A stretch of DNA of 64,000 nt from Terrilactibacillus tamarindi (GCF_009718825.1 NZ_WNHB01000004.1:62001-126000), one strand, 5' to 3'; numbered from the stretch's first letter, positions 8,786 to 17,333 are shown. Notes: generated from the sequence alone by a model not told the origin. Program-made: numbers and translations.

Positions 8786-9874
8786 TTACAGCTTTGTCAA
8801 TAAAGTTAAGACTGACTTATAAGTGGGATTATAAATTGAGCTTTCGAATAAGAAACCATCGTTTTCTGAGTCGTTTATCCATATATTTGCAGGGACTCTG
8901 CCTTCTCTTAATTCTTCCACCTTGCTTGGGGTTGATAGAAGTTCATATGCTTTACTATTTCGATTCAATTCGTATTTTTCTTTAATAACAAGGCTTCCAG
9001 AGAAAACCTTCTTAACTTCAAATTCGCTTGAGTTTACCACGGCAAACCGGTCTTTATCGAACTCCACAAGTCGATTGCAAAGTGAAGTTAATGATACTTT
9101 ATACTTTTCATCAGCCAAATGTTTTAAATTCTTCAAACTTATGTTTCCAGAGGAAAATTCATTTAGATCTTTTTCCAATATTTCAGGCGGTGTAATTAAA
9201 TTTGTTGCAAATGAACTTGCCTCTATTTCATCAATATTGTCTGTTGATAGTGTAGATTTACCTTGCTTTCTGTAATAATAACTTGCCTGAGAATGCCAAG
9301 GGAGTAAATAGTGACCGATCATTGTTGCAATGGTCATTTTAATCCTAGCCTCATGTTTCTGGTTATGATCAAGAATTATCGTATTATTATTTTTTAATAA
9401 GAGTGCCTCTGCTTGGCTCTCTAGGTTCCCTATTATGATAGTTAGATTTAACTTTTTAGCTAGTTTATAAATATCAATTGGAAATTCTCCATTTAAAGTT
9501 ACATTAAACACATGTTTTGCGTACTGTTTTGGTTCTGTTGAAAAGAAATTTAATTGATTTTGATAGCCAGCTGATAAGAAAGCATATTCTAGAATTTCTT
9601 GTTTTTTTTGTTGAGTTGAATTTTGGAAAATTTTCAAAAGCACTTTTTCAGTAGGTTCCGTAATGTTTTCTTCCTGTTCAATTCCTGAAACTAAATAATC
9701 AATAGTTACATTTAGGGCATGAGAAAGCTTTACTAAAGCGTCATAAGAAGGATTTCTATTTCCTGATTCGTACTGACTAATTGCTGGAGGTTGTAATCCT
9801 GCTCTTTTGGCCAATTCAGTTTGGTTTAAATTTAATTCCTTCCTCTTCTTTATAATTCGCTCCTTTATAGACAT
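8786..9874 (-). CDS. XRE-family regulator fused to an ImmA/IrrE-like domain with a lost zinc site
   Basis: Encodes 362 aa. Residues about 5-65 form a Cro/CI-type helix-turn-helix (LNQTELAKRAGLQPPAISQY). The rest follows the ImmA/IrrE plan, in which an HExxH metallopeptidase usually cleaves a repressor. Here the aligned segment reads ATMIGHYLLPWH, so the first His and the Glu are replaced by Thr and Met, while the later acidic EASSFA helix is kept. The domain is therefore probably not a protease and may only sense or bind a partner. The gene diverges from 10105, with three identical-type operators between. It is probably an autoregulated repressor of the neighbouring cassette. The loss of residues is seen; the role is inferred. 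Confidence 0.85.
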   Translation of the reverse strand: MSIKERIIKKRKELNLNQTELAKRAGLQPPAISQYESGNRNPSYDALVKLSHALNVTIDYLVSGIEQEENITEPTEKVLLKIFQNSTQQKKQEILEYAFLSAGYQNQLNFFSTEPKQYAKHVFNVTLNGEFPIDIYKLAKKLNLTIIIGNLESQAEALLLKNNNTIILDHNQKHEARIKMTIATMIGHYLLPWHSQASYYYRKQGKSTLSTDNIDEIEASSFATNLITPPEILEKDLNEFSSGNISLKNLKHLADEKYKVSLTSLCNRLVEFDKDRFAVVNSSEFEVKKVFSGSLVIKEKYELNRNSKAYELLSTPSKVEELREGRVPANIWINDSENDGFLFESSIYNPTYKSVLTLLTKL

Positions 9875-9910
9875 AATGTTCCCTCTCTTTATTAAATTGT
9901 TATAATGAAA

Positions 9911-9977
9911 ATAACATATGTTATTTTATGTTGACAAGTTTAATAACAAATGTTATGTTATGTATAACAAATGTTAT
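9911..9977. promoter_or_regulatory. Three 14-bp operators (ATAACA-n-ATGTTAT type)
   Basis: ATAACATATGTTAT lies at 9911-9924. ATAACAAATGTTAT lies at 9943-9956 and again at 9964-9977. Centre spacings are 32 and 21 bp, close to whole helical turns, so bound dimers would face the same side. The middle copy lies inside the plus-strand promoter. The adjacent XRE protein is the obvious candidate binder. Confidence 0.8.
9931..9959 (+). promoter_or_regulatory. SigA-type promoter for the 10105 gene
   Basis: TTGACA at 9931-9936 and TATGTT at 9954-9959 are separated by 17 bp, pointing toward 10105. The spacer and -10 are covered by the second operator, and the third lies at the start point, so repression by the XRE protein is expected. 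Confidence 0.7.
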
Positions 9978-9995
9978 GGTTAATGGTAATAAAAA

Positions 9996-10073
9996 AGTGC
10001 GACTGCAATCGCACTCTTAAAAAAGCTGGTTTGTGCTTTTTCCTAAATTATATAATAGCATAAACAAACCAGC
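9996..10073 (+). other. Structured leader: two hairpins before 10105
   Basis: AGTGCGA (9996-10002) pairs with TCGCACT (10009-10015). GCTGGTTTGT (10025-10034) pairs exactly with 10064-10073 across a 29-nt loop. Both fall in the predicted transcript leader. The first hairpin is one of three GTGCGA-type hairpins around this cluster (see 10881 and 14229). Confidence 0.55.
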
Positions 10074-10104
10074 AAATCACATTATTTTTAGTGAGGTGCT
10101 TGAT

Positions 10105-10758
10105 TTGAATATTAGATTGCAAGATGTTAGCGTTGTTATTAACGGAACATCCCGTTATAACGGCAATTTATATGACACTGTTCATGTGGAAACATTACTC
10201 GTTATGGACGAGCCTATCCCAGCTGAGGAAACTTGGTATGTTCCTAACGGAAGTTCCGTACCACCGGAAGTATTAAACTTCTTTAAAATTGCAGGGATTG
10301 ACATGAATCCTAAAAAGGCTTCGACTATTTTGCAAGGAACTGAGGACATACGTGAACAAGCTGAAGGTGAAAACTTACAAGGGGTAATCGAAGACGCAGC
10401 TCGTTATATGATGAGAGCAGTGTTAAAGAAGACCCCTCTAACAGCAATTTCAGGTTCACCAAACACGTATCTGTTATCGTACGACTATAAAATTTATCCA
10501 ATAAATAATGGTACAGATTATGAGTTCAACATCCGTGTACCTTTTGATGGTCTTACTGTTGCAGGGAACGGTGGAAGAGTACAACTAACAATCATAACAC
10601 CAATTGGTGCACAGATTGATACTTCCTTAACTAAGGGTGTAGATGAAAACGGCCAAGAAATTAGTGAGTTGGTTTCTCCTGTACCGAATGTAAATCGTCA
10701 AATAGTTTCCTTTGCATACCAAATTGATCCTGATTTTATTGTTCGCTATCGATATTAA
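10105..10758 (+). CDS. Unknown soluble protein, first gene of the accessory cluster
   Basis: Encodes 217 aa from TTG at 10105, chosen because GAGGTG ends 6 nt before it; the frame stays open upstream to 10033 without a better start. No signal peptide, membrane segment or known motif is seen. The protein looks beta-rich, with alternating hydrophobic strands at both ends (for example LQDVSVVIN and VQLTIITPIG). A helical middle around residues 70-110 includes EDAARYMMRAVLKK. It is transcribed alone from an operator-controlled promoter and ends at a clear terminator. I do not recognise the family, and a role linked to the XRE regulator is inferred from the divergent layout. Confidence 0.75.
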   Translation: MNIRLQDVSVVINGTSRYNGNLYDTVHVETLLVMDEPIPAEETWYVPNGSSVPPEVLNFFKIAGIDMNPKKASTILQGTEDIREQAEGENLQGVIEDAARYMMRAVLKKTPLTAISGSPNTYLLSYDYKIYPINNGTDYEFNIRVPFDGLTVAGNGGRVQLTIITPIGAQIDTSLTKGVDENGQEISELVSPVPNVNRQIVSFAYQIDPDFIVRYRY

Positions 10759-10787
10759 TTAAAAAACCTTTAACCATAACACTTTGT

Positions 10788-10811
10788 ACCTCCTATATCG
10801 GAGGTTTTTTT
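10788..10811 (+). terminator. Terminator after the 10105 gene
   Basis: ACCTCC (10788-10793) and GGAGGT (10800-10805) form a short GC-rich hairpin followed by a run of T. Confidence 0.8.
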
Positions 10812-10880
10812 GTATGTACTGTGTTATAAAATATTGGTGCGACATATTGTTTCTTTAATTAAAAGAGGAAAGAATAATGA

Positions 10881-10908
10881 GAGTGCGAAGATTACCATTA
10901 TTGCACTC
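10881..10908. other. GAGTGCGA-type hairpin between the two cassettes
   Basis: GAGTGC at 10881-10886 pairs with GCACTC at 10903-10908, followed by a T-rich tail (TTGTTTTCT). It resembles the hairpins at 9996 and 14229. The remaining gap to 11097 holds no gene and no clear promoter that I can name. Confidence 0.5.
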
Positions 10909-11096
10909 TTGTTTTCTATTAAATAACATAAACAACCTCAGTGGCAAAGTATTTAAACGTACTTAATAGCTCGATTCTTTAACTAGATAAGACTACGGCA
11001 CAATTCTGTAATTATACAAATTCAGGTATGTGATTAAATGGTAATATGTAGTATCATGGTTAAATTTATTTTTCGATGAATATAGAGGGTGATTTT

Positions 11097-12278
11097 ATGC
11101 GGAAATATGATGAATTAAAAAAGAAAAAGGAAGATGCCATATCAGATATAAAGATTAGAACAAATAACATTCAAAAGCTTGGTACAGAGTCTAAAAGAGT
11201 AGCCGAAATAAGTAAGAATGTAAACATCATTATTACTAATCTAGATCGACAATTTGAACAAGCTACAAAATTAGATGGCATAGATATAACATTTTTATTC
11301 TTTGCAACTGCACTTCAATGTGTACGACAATACATAATAGGAACTATCACACAAAGGACTGACGATAAAACTGCCGCTAAAAAAATTAAGGGTAACGAAA
11401 AAGAGCAATCTAACAGGTCACACCAATTATATAAGCCAAGTTTAGAAGAAATATTTACAAATCCGGTTCCGTTTGATGCAATGTTTGGCAGTAAAGATTT
11501 TAATTTAGGAATAGGTGGTGGATTTACTCATCGAGCTAAAACTTTAGGCCATGATCCAATATTAGGGTGGATATTTGGAACAATGAACATTGCAACAAGT
11601 ACAATGACAGTTGCGGGCTTAGGACTCCCGAAATCATATCATATTAAAACAGGGAAAACAGCGCGTGGTGATGCAAGAGATAAGATTCATAGTAATGCAG
11701 ACACTCTTAAAGTTTTTGCTTATTCCAAAAGTAAACTTATGGACGAGGGGAAAAAGGGAAAAGAAATAATTGGCGCTTCATTGATAAAGGAAGCATTACA
11801 CTTAAAATCTGATTTATATTCAACAGCAAGTCTACCTTTGCCTTTAATTTCTCCAATATCAGTGGAATTCGCTCGTAAATTAGCTACTTATGGTTTAGAC
11901 ATGGGAAATACTTTGAAAGTAGGGAATCAAGCTGGTTATGCAGTGTTAATAAATTCATTAGTGGCGATGATTCATGGCTTATTTTATGATGAAAGTAAAT
12001 ATAGCAGCTGGAATATGTTTTCGGTGAAAACTAGAAAAATATTGAGCTATTCCAATGTTTTAGCAACAACAAGTAATGTTATTGCTGTTGCTATAGCTTC
12101 TGGAATAGGGGTATTTACTGAAAATCCGGAAATGGTGAAGAAATCACTTAATTATTTGGATATTGGTGGAATACTGGTAACAATTTATCGCCTTGTCAAT
12201 GATCATAAATTTATTGAAGAGGTCAAGCAAGAGTTTTTAGAACAGGAATTTTACAATATTGTTATGGGTGAAAGTTAA
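11097..12278 (+). CDS. Unknown protein with several hydrophobic helices, paired with the beta-helix gene
   Basis: Encodes 393 aa; ATG at 11097 follows GAGGGTGA. The front (1-55) is charged and probably coiled-coil. It is followed by hydrophobic helices near 65-85 (FLFFATALQCV), 157-177 (ILGWIFGTMNIATS), 283-303 and 323-345 (ASGIGVF), with Gly/Ser/Thr-rich faces. A segment GIGGGFTHRAKTLGHDP (about 137-153) and a nearby SYHIKTGKTARGD look like a conserved functional core. No known domain is recognised and there is no signal peptide. The 629-aa gene follows after 24 bp, so the two are co-transcribed. A membrane-associated effector is possible but unproven. Confidence 0.8.
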   Translation: MRKYDELKKKKEDAISDIKIRTNNIQKLGTESKRVAEISKNVNIIITNLDRQFEQATKLDGIDITFLFFATALQCVRQYIIGTITQRTDDKTAAKKIKGNEKEQSNRSHQLYKPSLEEIFTNPVPFDAMFGSKDFNLGIGGGFTHRAKTLGHDPILGWIFGTMNIATSTMTVAGLGLPKSYHIKTGKTARGDARDKIHSNADTLKVFAYSKSKLMDEGKKGKEIIGASLIKEALHLKSDLYSTASLPLPLISPISVEFARKLATYGLDMGNTLKVGNQAGYAVLINSLVAMIHGLFYDESKYSSWNMFSVKTRKILSYSNVLATTSNVIAVAIASGIGVFTENPEMVKKSLNYLDIGGILVTIYRLVNDHKFIEEVKQEFLEQEFYNIVMGES

Positions 12279-12302
12279 TTTAGAGGGTTAGGTGGAGAAG
12301 TT

Positions 12303-14192
12303 ATGTCAAGAAAAGATTTTTATAAAGGAATGGAAGCAGCAGCAAAACCATTTGAAGAGAAATTCCAAGAACAGTCTCAGGCTTTTGAAGAAGTAGCTCA
12401 ATCTATCAACAATAAGCTTAATGACTTCAGTTTTACAACTGATCAAATTATTGATGAATTAAATGCAATGGAAAAGAAACGTCTATATGATTTAAATACA
12501 TTAATTGATATCGCCAAATTAGGCGATGATGAAAAAGAGCTTTTAATGGCTATTTTATATACGTTAGTGGGTATGACAGATTATGTCACAGAATACCAGC
12601 AGGCGTTTTTAAGGTCAGTAAAAAATCATCTTCAGGTCAAAGGTGGGCAACCGTCTATTGATTTATCGGTCATTGAAAATATTGAAAATCTTAATGACCA
12701 AAAGGCTATTCTTCAGACTGTTATGGAATTTCTTTTTCTTGAAAATGCTAGTCATGGATATATGGATGAATACAGTGATGTGATGGAATATTTTAGTGTT
12801 AACAAAAAAGGAATAAGAGAAATTCAGGATTGTATTGATAAAATCTATAAAGCAACTGGTTTAGAAGGTATTGCTGAAAATTATGGATATGTACCAGAAG
12901 AGCCGGTTCAAAATACTAATAATGATTTTTTTGGTAGTGAAAAAAGGGACTATTCTGATTTACCAAACCTTAAAATTTCAGAAGGTTTGGTAGTTAATAC
13001 GAACGAAGCTAAAACCTTTGAAAATCTTAATCTCTTTTTTGAAGAATGCATAACGGTCAATAAAGGCGGTAAATTGGTAATTAATAATTGTACAATTAAA
13101 ACAAAAAAGACCTTGGATACAGCCATTTTATCAGATGATGCGGGGGTCATTATTTCAGGATGCGTCATTGACTATTTTGGGCTTGACGATAAACAGTTTT
13201 TTACGGCGAAAAACTCCAAATTATTAATTCAGAGTACTGAATTAGTAGACTGTCATCGATTAATTAGTCATACAACTGAGGATACCGTAATAGAATTTAG
13301 CCATTGTGCAAGTAATAATCTTGGAATTCAGGTGACTTCAGACATGAAGAGAAACATCTTACGATTGACAGATTGTGATTTTATTTCATCGAATGATGGT
13401 AACGGAGAATTTTATGAAAATCGTCAATGTGCATTCTCAGCACCGAACCTAGTGGTTAGAAATTGTCAGTTTTCTAACTTTCAATATGGAGTTTTTGATA
13501 TTCCAAGTTTAATTACCTTTTTTAATTTTAATCCAAATGATATGGATTCGATTGATTTGATTGAGATTACTGATTCAAGTTTCATAAACTGTAATGGGGC
13601 CATTTATGATAATGGTGGTGCTAAAGAAATTTTAATAACAGATAGTTATTTTGAAAATTGTGTTGATATTTTTACAGGTGAGGGTTTTGATGAAAAGTAT
13701 GCTGTGAAGTTTATCGACTGTAGATTAGAAAATTGTAAAGGATTGTTAAGTAATGCAGTACGACCATTTTACATGAGGAACACTACAGTTAATGAGGGTT
13801 TTATGATTCTTCAAACTCGTGAGCAAGTAACAATGGAACATTGTATATTTACTAATTGGAACTTAAAAAAGACAGTACCATATCTACATCATTATAATTA
13901 TTCAGTTTCAATACCAATAGAGGTTGGAAAAAATAGTCTATTCAAGGATTGTATATTTAAAAACATTAATTTAGAGGGTAGTGATTGGGGACTTTCTAAC
14001 TACTTTATTGGTGGAAATAGTAATGGTGCGACCATTCTTGCAGAGTCTTGTGAATTTGAAAATATCTCTTCATATGAAGAAATTTTTAGGAAAGTTGAAC
14101 ATTATACTTTATATACTGGAACCTTGATCGTAAGAGGAAGGAAAGAAGCTGCTTATACACAAGTAGAAATTAAAAATTGTACAGGCCTTTAA
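12303..14192 (+). CDS. TerB-like helical domain plus right-handed beta-helix protein
   Basis: Encodes 629 aa; ATG at 12303 follows GGTGGAG. Residues about 1-60 are amphipathic helix. Residues 70-195 are all-helical, with a segment (DEKELLMAILYTLVGMTDYV) reminiscent of TerB-like acidic helical domains. A polar linker (205-225) follows. Then about 400 residues carry repeated short strands ending in NC or DC (VINNCTIK, VRNCQF, FIDCRLENC, FKDCIF), the pattern of a right-handed parallel beta-helix. No signal peptide is seen, so it should act inside the cell. It is translated right after the helix-rich 11097 protein, which suggests the two work as a pair. The TerB likeness is tentative, the beta-helix fairly clear. 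Confidence 0.82.
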   Translation: MSRKDFYKGMEAAAKPFEEKFQEQSQAFEEVAQSINNKLNDFSFTTDQIIDELNAMEKKRLYDLNTLIDIAKLGDDEKELLMAILYTLVGMTDYVTEYQQAFLRSVKNHLQVKGGQPSIDLSVIENIENLNDQKAILQTVMEFLFLENASHGYMDEYSDVMEYFSVNKKGIREIQDCIDKIYKATGLEGIAENYGYVPEEPVQNTNNDFFGSEKRDYSDLPNLKISEGLVVNTNEAKTFENLNLFFEECITVNKGGKLVINNCTIKTKKTLDTAILSDDAGVIISGCVIDYFGLDDKQFFTAKNSKLLIQSTELVDCHRLISHTTEDTVIEFSHCASNNLGIQVTSDMKRNILRLTDCDFISSNDGNGEFYENRQCAFSAPNLVVRNCQFSNFQYGVFDIPSLITFFNFNPNDMDSIDLIEITDSSFINCNGAIYDNGGAKEILITDSYFENCVDIFTGEGFDEKYAVKFIDCRLENCKGLLSNAVRPFYMRNTTVNEGFMILQTREQVTMEHCIFTNWNLKKTVPYLHHYNYSVSIPIEVGKNSLFKDCIFKNINLEGSDWGLSNYFIGGNSNGATILAESCEFENISSYEEIFRKVEHYTLYTGTLIVRGRKEAAYTQVEIKNCTGL

Positions 14193-14228
14193 TATAAGGT
14201 ATATTAGGAAAATTAGTTAGAGAAATTG

Positions 14229-14262
14229 GAGTGCGAAAATAGATATTATCGCACTCTTATTT
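14229..14262 (+). terminator. Terminator after the two-gene cassette
   Basis: GAGTGCGA (14229-14236) pairs with TCGCACTC (14249-14256), followed by TTATTTTATT. It is the most terminator-like of the three GAGTGCGA hairpins around this cluster. Confidence 0.75.
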
Positions 14263-14315
14263 TATTCAGTTACATAAATTGTCTGTTAGCAATAAAACCT
14301 TTTAACGAAATGCAC

Positions 14316-14677
14316 AAGGTAAAGAGAGTACACTAAAATGGAGAACTTTTTAAGATGAATGCGCTGATAATACATATGTTTGGGGGGAAATCCATAATAA
14401 TTGCTAACAGCGGATGTACATAAGGTAAAGAGAGTACACCAAAATGGAGAACTTTTTAAGATAAAATGCGCTGATAAGAGAGATCTTAAGGAAAAAACCT
14501 ATTATAAATGCTATCAGCCGGATGTTTATAAGGTAAGAGAGTACACCGAAATGGAGAACTTTTTAAGAGAAAATGTACAAAAAGAGTACTTCATGGATAA
14601 AAAACCGTTCAACTACTACCAGCCAGCGAGGTGTTTACAAGGCAAGAGAGTACACCAAAATGGAGAACTTTTTAGGA
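14316..14677 (+). repeat. Four imperfect tandem repeats of about 107 bp
   Basis: A 39-40 bp core (AAGGTAAAGAGAGTACACC... ending GGAGAACTTTTTAAGA) recurs at 14316-14355, 14422-14461, 14530-14568 and 14639-14677. The steps are 106, 108 and 109 bp. Parts of the spacers are also shared: AAATGCGCTGATAA follows copies 1 and 2, and AGCC(G/A)G blocks precede copies 3 and 4. The frame differs among copies, so it is unlikely to be one protein gene. No promoter or spacer diversity of a CRISPR kind is present. Confidence 0.85.
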
Positions 14678-14689
14678 AGAAGTATATAC

Positions 14690-14728
14690 AAAAGCCAGTT
14701 ATTCATAAGACTAGAATAACTGGCTTTT
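14690..14728. terminator. Bidirectional terminator with 15-bp perfect stem
   Basis: AAAAGCCAGTTATTC (14690-14704) pairs perfectly with 14714-14728. The last codons of the minus-strand gene 14711-16276 lie inside the stem. It separates that gene from the tandem repeats. Confidence 0.8.
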
Positions 14729-16276
14729 ATCGATTTGCTTCTTATTAGCATTGTAAAGAAGCAGTTTACTGTTGGATATTTCATCTATAGCAGCGAATAC
14801 TATATTGTCTATATCCATTCCGTTATTATCAACTATTTCTCTCGTTATCTTATTGGTGTTTACTTTCTTTGTTTTCCTAATGACATCATTAAATAGTTCT
14901 TCTTTTCTTTTATACAATGCCAAGATCTTTGCATTGTATTTGAACCGACCATTGGCTGTAGGAACTGCATAATATGCCAACCTCTCCATGTCTTTTACGT
15001 TTCCTTCTCTAATAAATAGAGGAATAAAGTATTGTTCGTATTTATCTTCTGTATCCTGATAGTATCTAAACAAAAAATCTGGAATAAAGTTTAGACTGTT
15101 TGTCGATATGCCAAGAGTTGGATAAAAGTGTTTATCGACAACCATAAACTTCAAATTTTTCCAATTCGGTTTCAACCCTGCCTTAATTAAAGTGATAAAT
15201 GTTTTTTTGTAAACTTCATAGGAATATGATTTTATGTTATTGATCAGTTCTAGATATACTGCTTCAACAACTGTGTAAAATCTTTTCATACCGGTAACAT
15301 AAACCTCAATTTTCCAGTCTTTGTAGTCGTTCATATGAGCAATTTCATGTTTTAAGTTGGCAATACGAATGTCTTTGTTGCTATGGATGTTCTTGGTTAT
15401 TACCACATCACTATCATCCATTAAAGCGAAGATGACTTTGTGGTTATGCTCTCTCTCGTTCTTAGCCAACTCTTCATATCGGTACAGTTTTCCTTCGATA
15501 GATCTAACATCATGCTTTTCGATTATCGTATTGGTATGATCACGTTTAGTTTTTATTTTTTCATTTCCACTATCCACTTCGATGTAGAGGTATGTGTCCC
15601 TAATTTTGAATATCCAATCTGGTATTAATCCAGTCTTATCACCAAGTTGCTTATTAATAAGGGTGAATTCCTGTGGGACAAAAGATTGCAGCACATCTAA
15701 TTCTTTGTGTCTGTCGATGAATGTAGCCTTGTACTGTGATAACGATTTTAATGGAGGAATAAAATCATTACCGAAGTTTTGCTTCTTAAAGATAATGATA
15801 GGTTCTTCTAACTCTTCATCCTTATCTTCTCTGAACGGAATAACATATTTTCCTCCATCAGCAATATAAAAAGGCTCTTTTTGACTAACGCATTTTAAAA
15901 CTTCTATAACAGATTGTTTAATAGCGAGGGTATGATCTAAGTTGCTTTTTGCTTGATATTTCAGTTTTTCTTCCATACCCAAGTAGCCGAGTTTTTTAAG
16001 AATTGTTTGGCCTGCAGGTGTTAAGTTGATAATTGCCATTTCATATCCATTTTGCATTTTTTCTTTACTTTTTTCTACAATGTTAGCATTGTCCCAACGG
16101 CTCATTTTTCTACGAAAAGCAGCATCGCTTATATGTTTTAAGAGAGAGTAAAACTCATAAAACTGAGGTTGTGATAATATGCCCTGTTCGTTCAAGAAAA
16201 GAAGTGCGTATATATCTATGCTTTCTAATTGAATACGCCGTTTTTTCGATTTAGATAAATAATAATATACTTTCAA
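14711..16276 (-). CDS. Replication-relaxation family protein
   Basis: Encodes 521 aa. The N-terminal 110 residues look like a winged helix (SQPQFYEFYSLL, AFRRKMSRWD, LTPAGQTILKKLGYLG). NLDHTLAIKQ then opens the replication-relaxation core. IPDW followed about 10 residues later by YIEVDSGNE (near 220-240) is the PD-(D/E)xK-like core of this family. Such proteins are known from plasmids and integrated elements of Firmicutes, where they take part in plasmid replication or DNA transfer control. The neighbours at 16356, 17121 and 17669 fit a plasmid-derived module. It is about the full length of family members. Confidence 0.75.
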   Translation of the reverse strand: MKVYYYLSKSKKRRIQLESIDIYALLFLNEQGILSQPQFYEFYSLLKHISDAAFRRKMSRWDNANIVEKSKEKMQNGYEMAIINLTPAGQTILKKLGYLGMEEKLKYQAKSNLDHTLAIKQSVIEVLKCVSQKEPFYIADGGKYVIPFREDKDEELEEPIIIFKKQNFGNDFIPPLKSLSQYKATFIDRHKELDVLQSFVPQEFTLINKQLGDKTGLIPDWIFKIRDTYLYIEVDSGNEKIKTKRDHTNTIIEKHDVRSIEGKLYRYEELAKNEREHNHKVIFALMDDSDVVITKNIHSNKDIRIANLKHEIAHMNDYKDWKIEVYVTGMKRFYTVVEAVYLELINNIKSYSYEVYKKTFITLIKAGLKPNWKNLKFMVVDKHFYPTLGISTNSLNFIPDFLFRYYQDTEDKYEQYFIPLFIREGNVKDMERLAYYAVPTANGRFKYNAKILALYKRKEELFNDVIRKTKKVNTNKITREIVDNNGMDIDNIVFAAIDEISNSKLLLYNANKKQIDKSQLF

Positions 16277-16355
16277 ATTCCTATTCTCCTTTTTTATTTA
16301 CAAAAGATAAAGGCACACTCTCTAGAGGAAAATGTGCCATCGGGTTATTCGTCCT

Positions 16356-16925
16356 CTATGAAGTTAGCAAGTGTTTGTTATACTGCTTTAAAAACTCATA
16401 AAAGATGTCATTATCCATTTCCTTTATGCTTTCTAATTCACAATTTTTTCGTGGACTGTTTTCTTTATTGCTAAGGGATCTTGAATTATTGATGGCTTTT
16501 TTATCTTCAATAATTTCTTTGATAGAGAAGGTTTGACTGAAGATATCTATATTCCATTCGACATATACATTTGTGAATTTACTCTTTGCCTTCTCAATTT
16601 CAATATGGTCACCTAAAAAGATTTTGTGGCTTACCTCAGTTTCAGTCTCGAAAAGATCGATAACATTTTTAAGTGTATATTCATGAATGAATCCAAGCCC
16701 AGAAAAACAGTACATGCCTTCCCCTTTCCAAGATATTTTCAAGGAAAGGTTCTCATCAATATCTTTGTCCTTCTCATCAATGTAATTTTCATCGATTAAA
16801 AATTGCAACGCTTGCTCTTCTAGATCCTTAACATTTGTTACATAAAATTTTCCTTGATAATTCTCTTCATTAATTAGCATTAGCTCTTCGTAAAGCGCAT
16901 CATAATCCTTTTTATTTAATATCAC
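16356..16925 (-). CDS. Hypothetical protein of the plasmid-like module
   Basis: Encodes 189 aa, soluble and acidic, with no recognised domain. Helical and strand segments alternate in the first 130 residues (WKGEGMYCFSGLGFIHEYTL near 66-85). A polar low-complexity stretch (NNSRSLSNKENSPRKN, about 145-160) and a final helix follow. ATG at 16925 has AGGAATC upstream. It is co-directional with the replication-relaxation gene, about 80 bp before it. Function unknown. Confidence 0.65.
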   Translation of the reverse strand: MILNKKDYDALYEELMLINEENYQGKFYVTNVKDLEEQALQFLIDENYIDEKDKDIDENLSLKISWKGEGMYCFSGLGFIHEYTLKNVIDLFETETEVSHKIFLGDHIEIEKAKSKFTNVYVEWNIDIFSQTFSIKEIIEDKKAINNSRSLSNKENSPRKNCELESIKEMDNDIFYEFLKQYNKHLLTS

Positions 16926-16958
16926 ATAGATTCCTCCAATATATTTTAATCAAAAATA

Positions 16959-17020
16959 AAAGCCCCATAATGACGTTTAAACGCAATAGTACGTTTGTTT
17001 AAACTCAGCAATGGGGCTTT
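16959..17020 (-). terminator. Long hairpin between 17121 and 16925
   Basis: AAAGCCCCAT (16959-16968) pairs with ATGGGGCTTT (17011-17020). GTTTAAAC occurs on both arms inside. On the minus strand it follows the 17121-17333 gene and ends in a T-rich tract. Confidence 0.7.
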
Positions 17021-17120
17021 CCCTTATTCCGTTTTAAATTTATATAAATTACACGTAACGACGATTTTATGAATGGTTTAATTAAAATGACATGTCACTT
17101 AAAGGAAGTTAAAAAGTGTT

Positions 17121-17333
17121 TTACTTTCTTCTGCCGGAGAACCACCTATCCCAAAGTTCTTGAAATAGTGTATTTCTTTTTATCATGACAACATATCCAA
17201 TTGCAAGCATAGCAACAGCAACAGGCTGAACAGGGAGGCCAACGAAAATGTTAACAACAATTGTATATGTCAGAGCCACAGTAAAACAGATACCTAGGAT
17301 GTTAGCGTATAGTATTATTTTGTTGAAGTCCAT
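17121..17333 (-). CDS. Small membrane protein, two helices
   Basis: Encodes 70 aa with a strong AGGGAGGAC ribosome-binding site. Two hydrophobic helices (about residues 7-30 and 36-52) are followed by a basic tail ending GRRK. No family is recognised. Small two-helix proteins of this kind are common in conjugative or plasmid modules, which fits the neighbouring replication-relaxation and ribbon-helix-helix genes, but its role is unknown. Confidence 0.65.
   Translation of the reverse strand: MDFNKIILYANILGICFTVALTYTIVVNIFVGLPVQPVAVAMLAIGYVVMIKRNTLFQELWDRWFSGRRK

Noticed and set aside
8922-9275. Plus-strand frame opposite the XRE regulator
   Set aside because: It is the antisense shadow of a gene with clear domains.
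14316-14677. CRISPR array
   Set aside because: The repeats are long, imperfect and separated by related rather than unique spacers, and no cas gene is near.
14401-14748. An open frame of 115 codons across the 107-bp repeats
   Set aside because: It follows repeat units whose frame shifts between copies, has no ribosome-binding site and runs into the terminator, so it is not taken as a gene.
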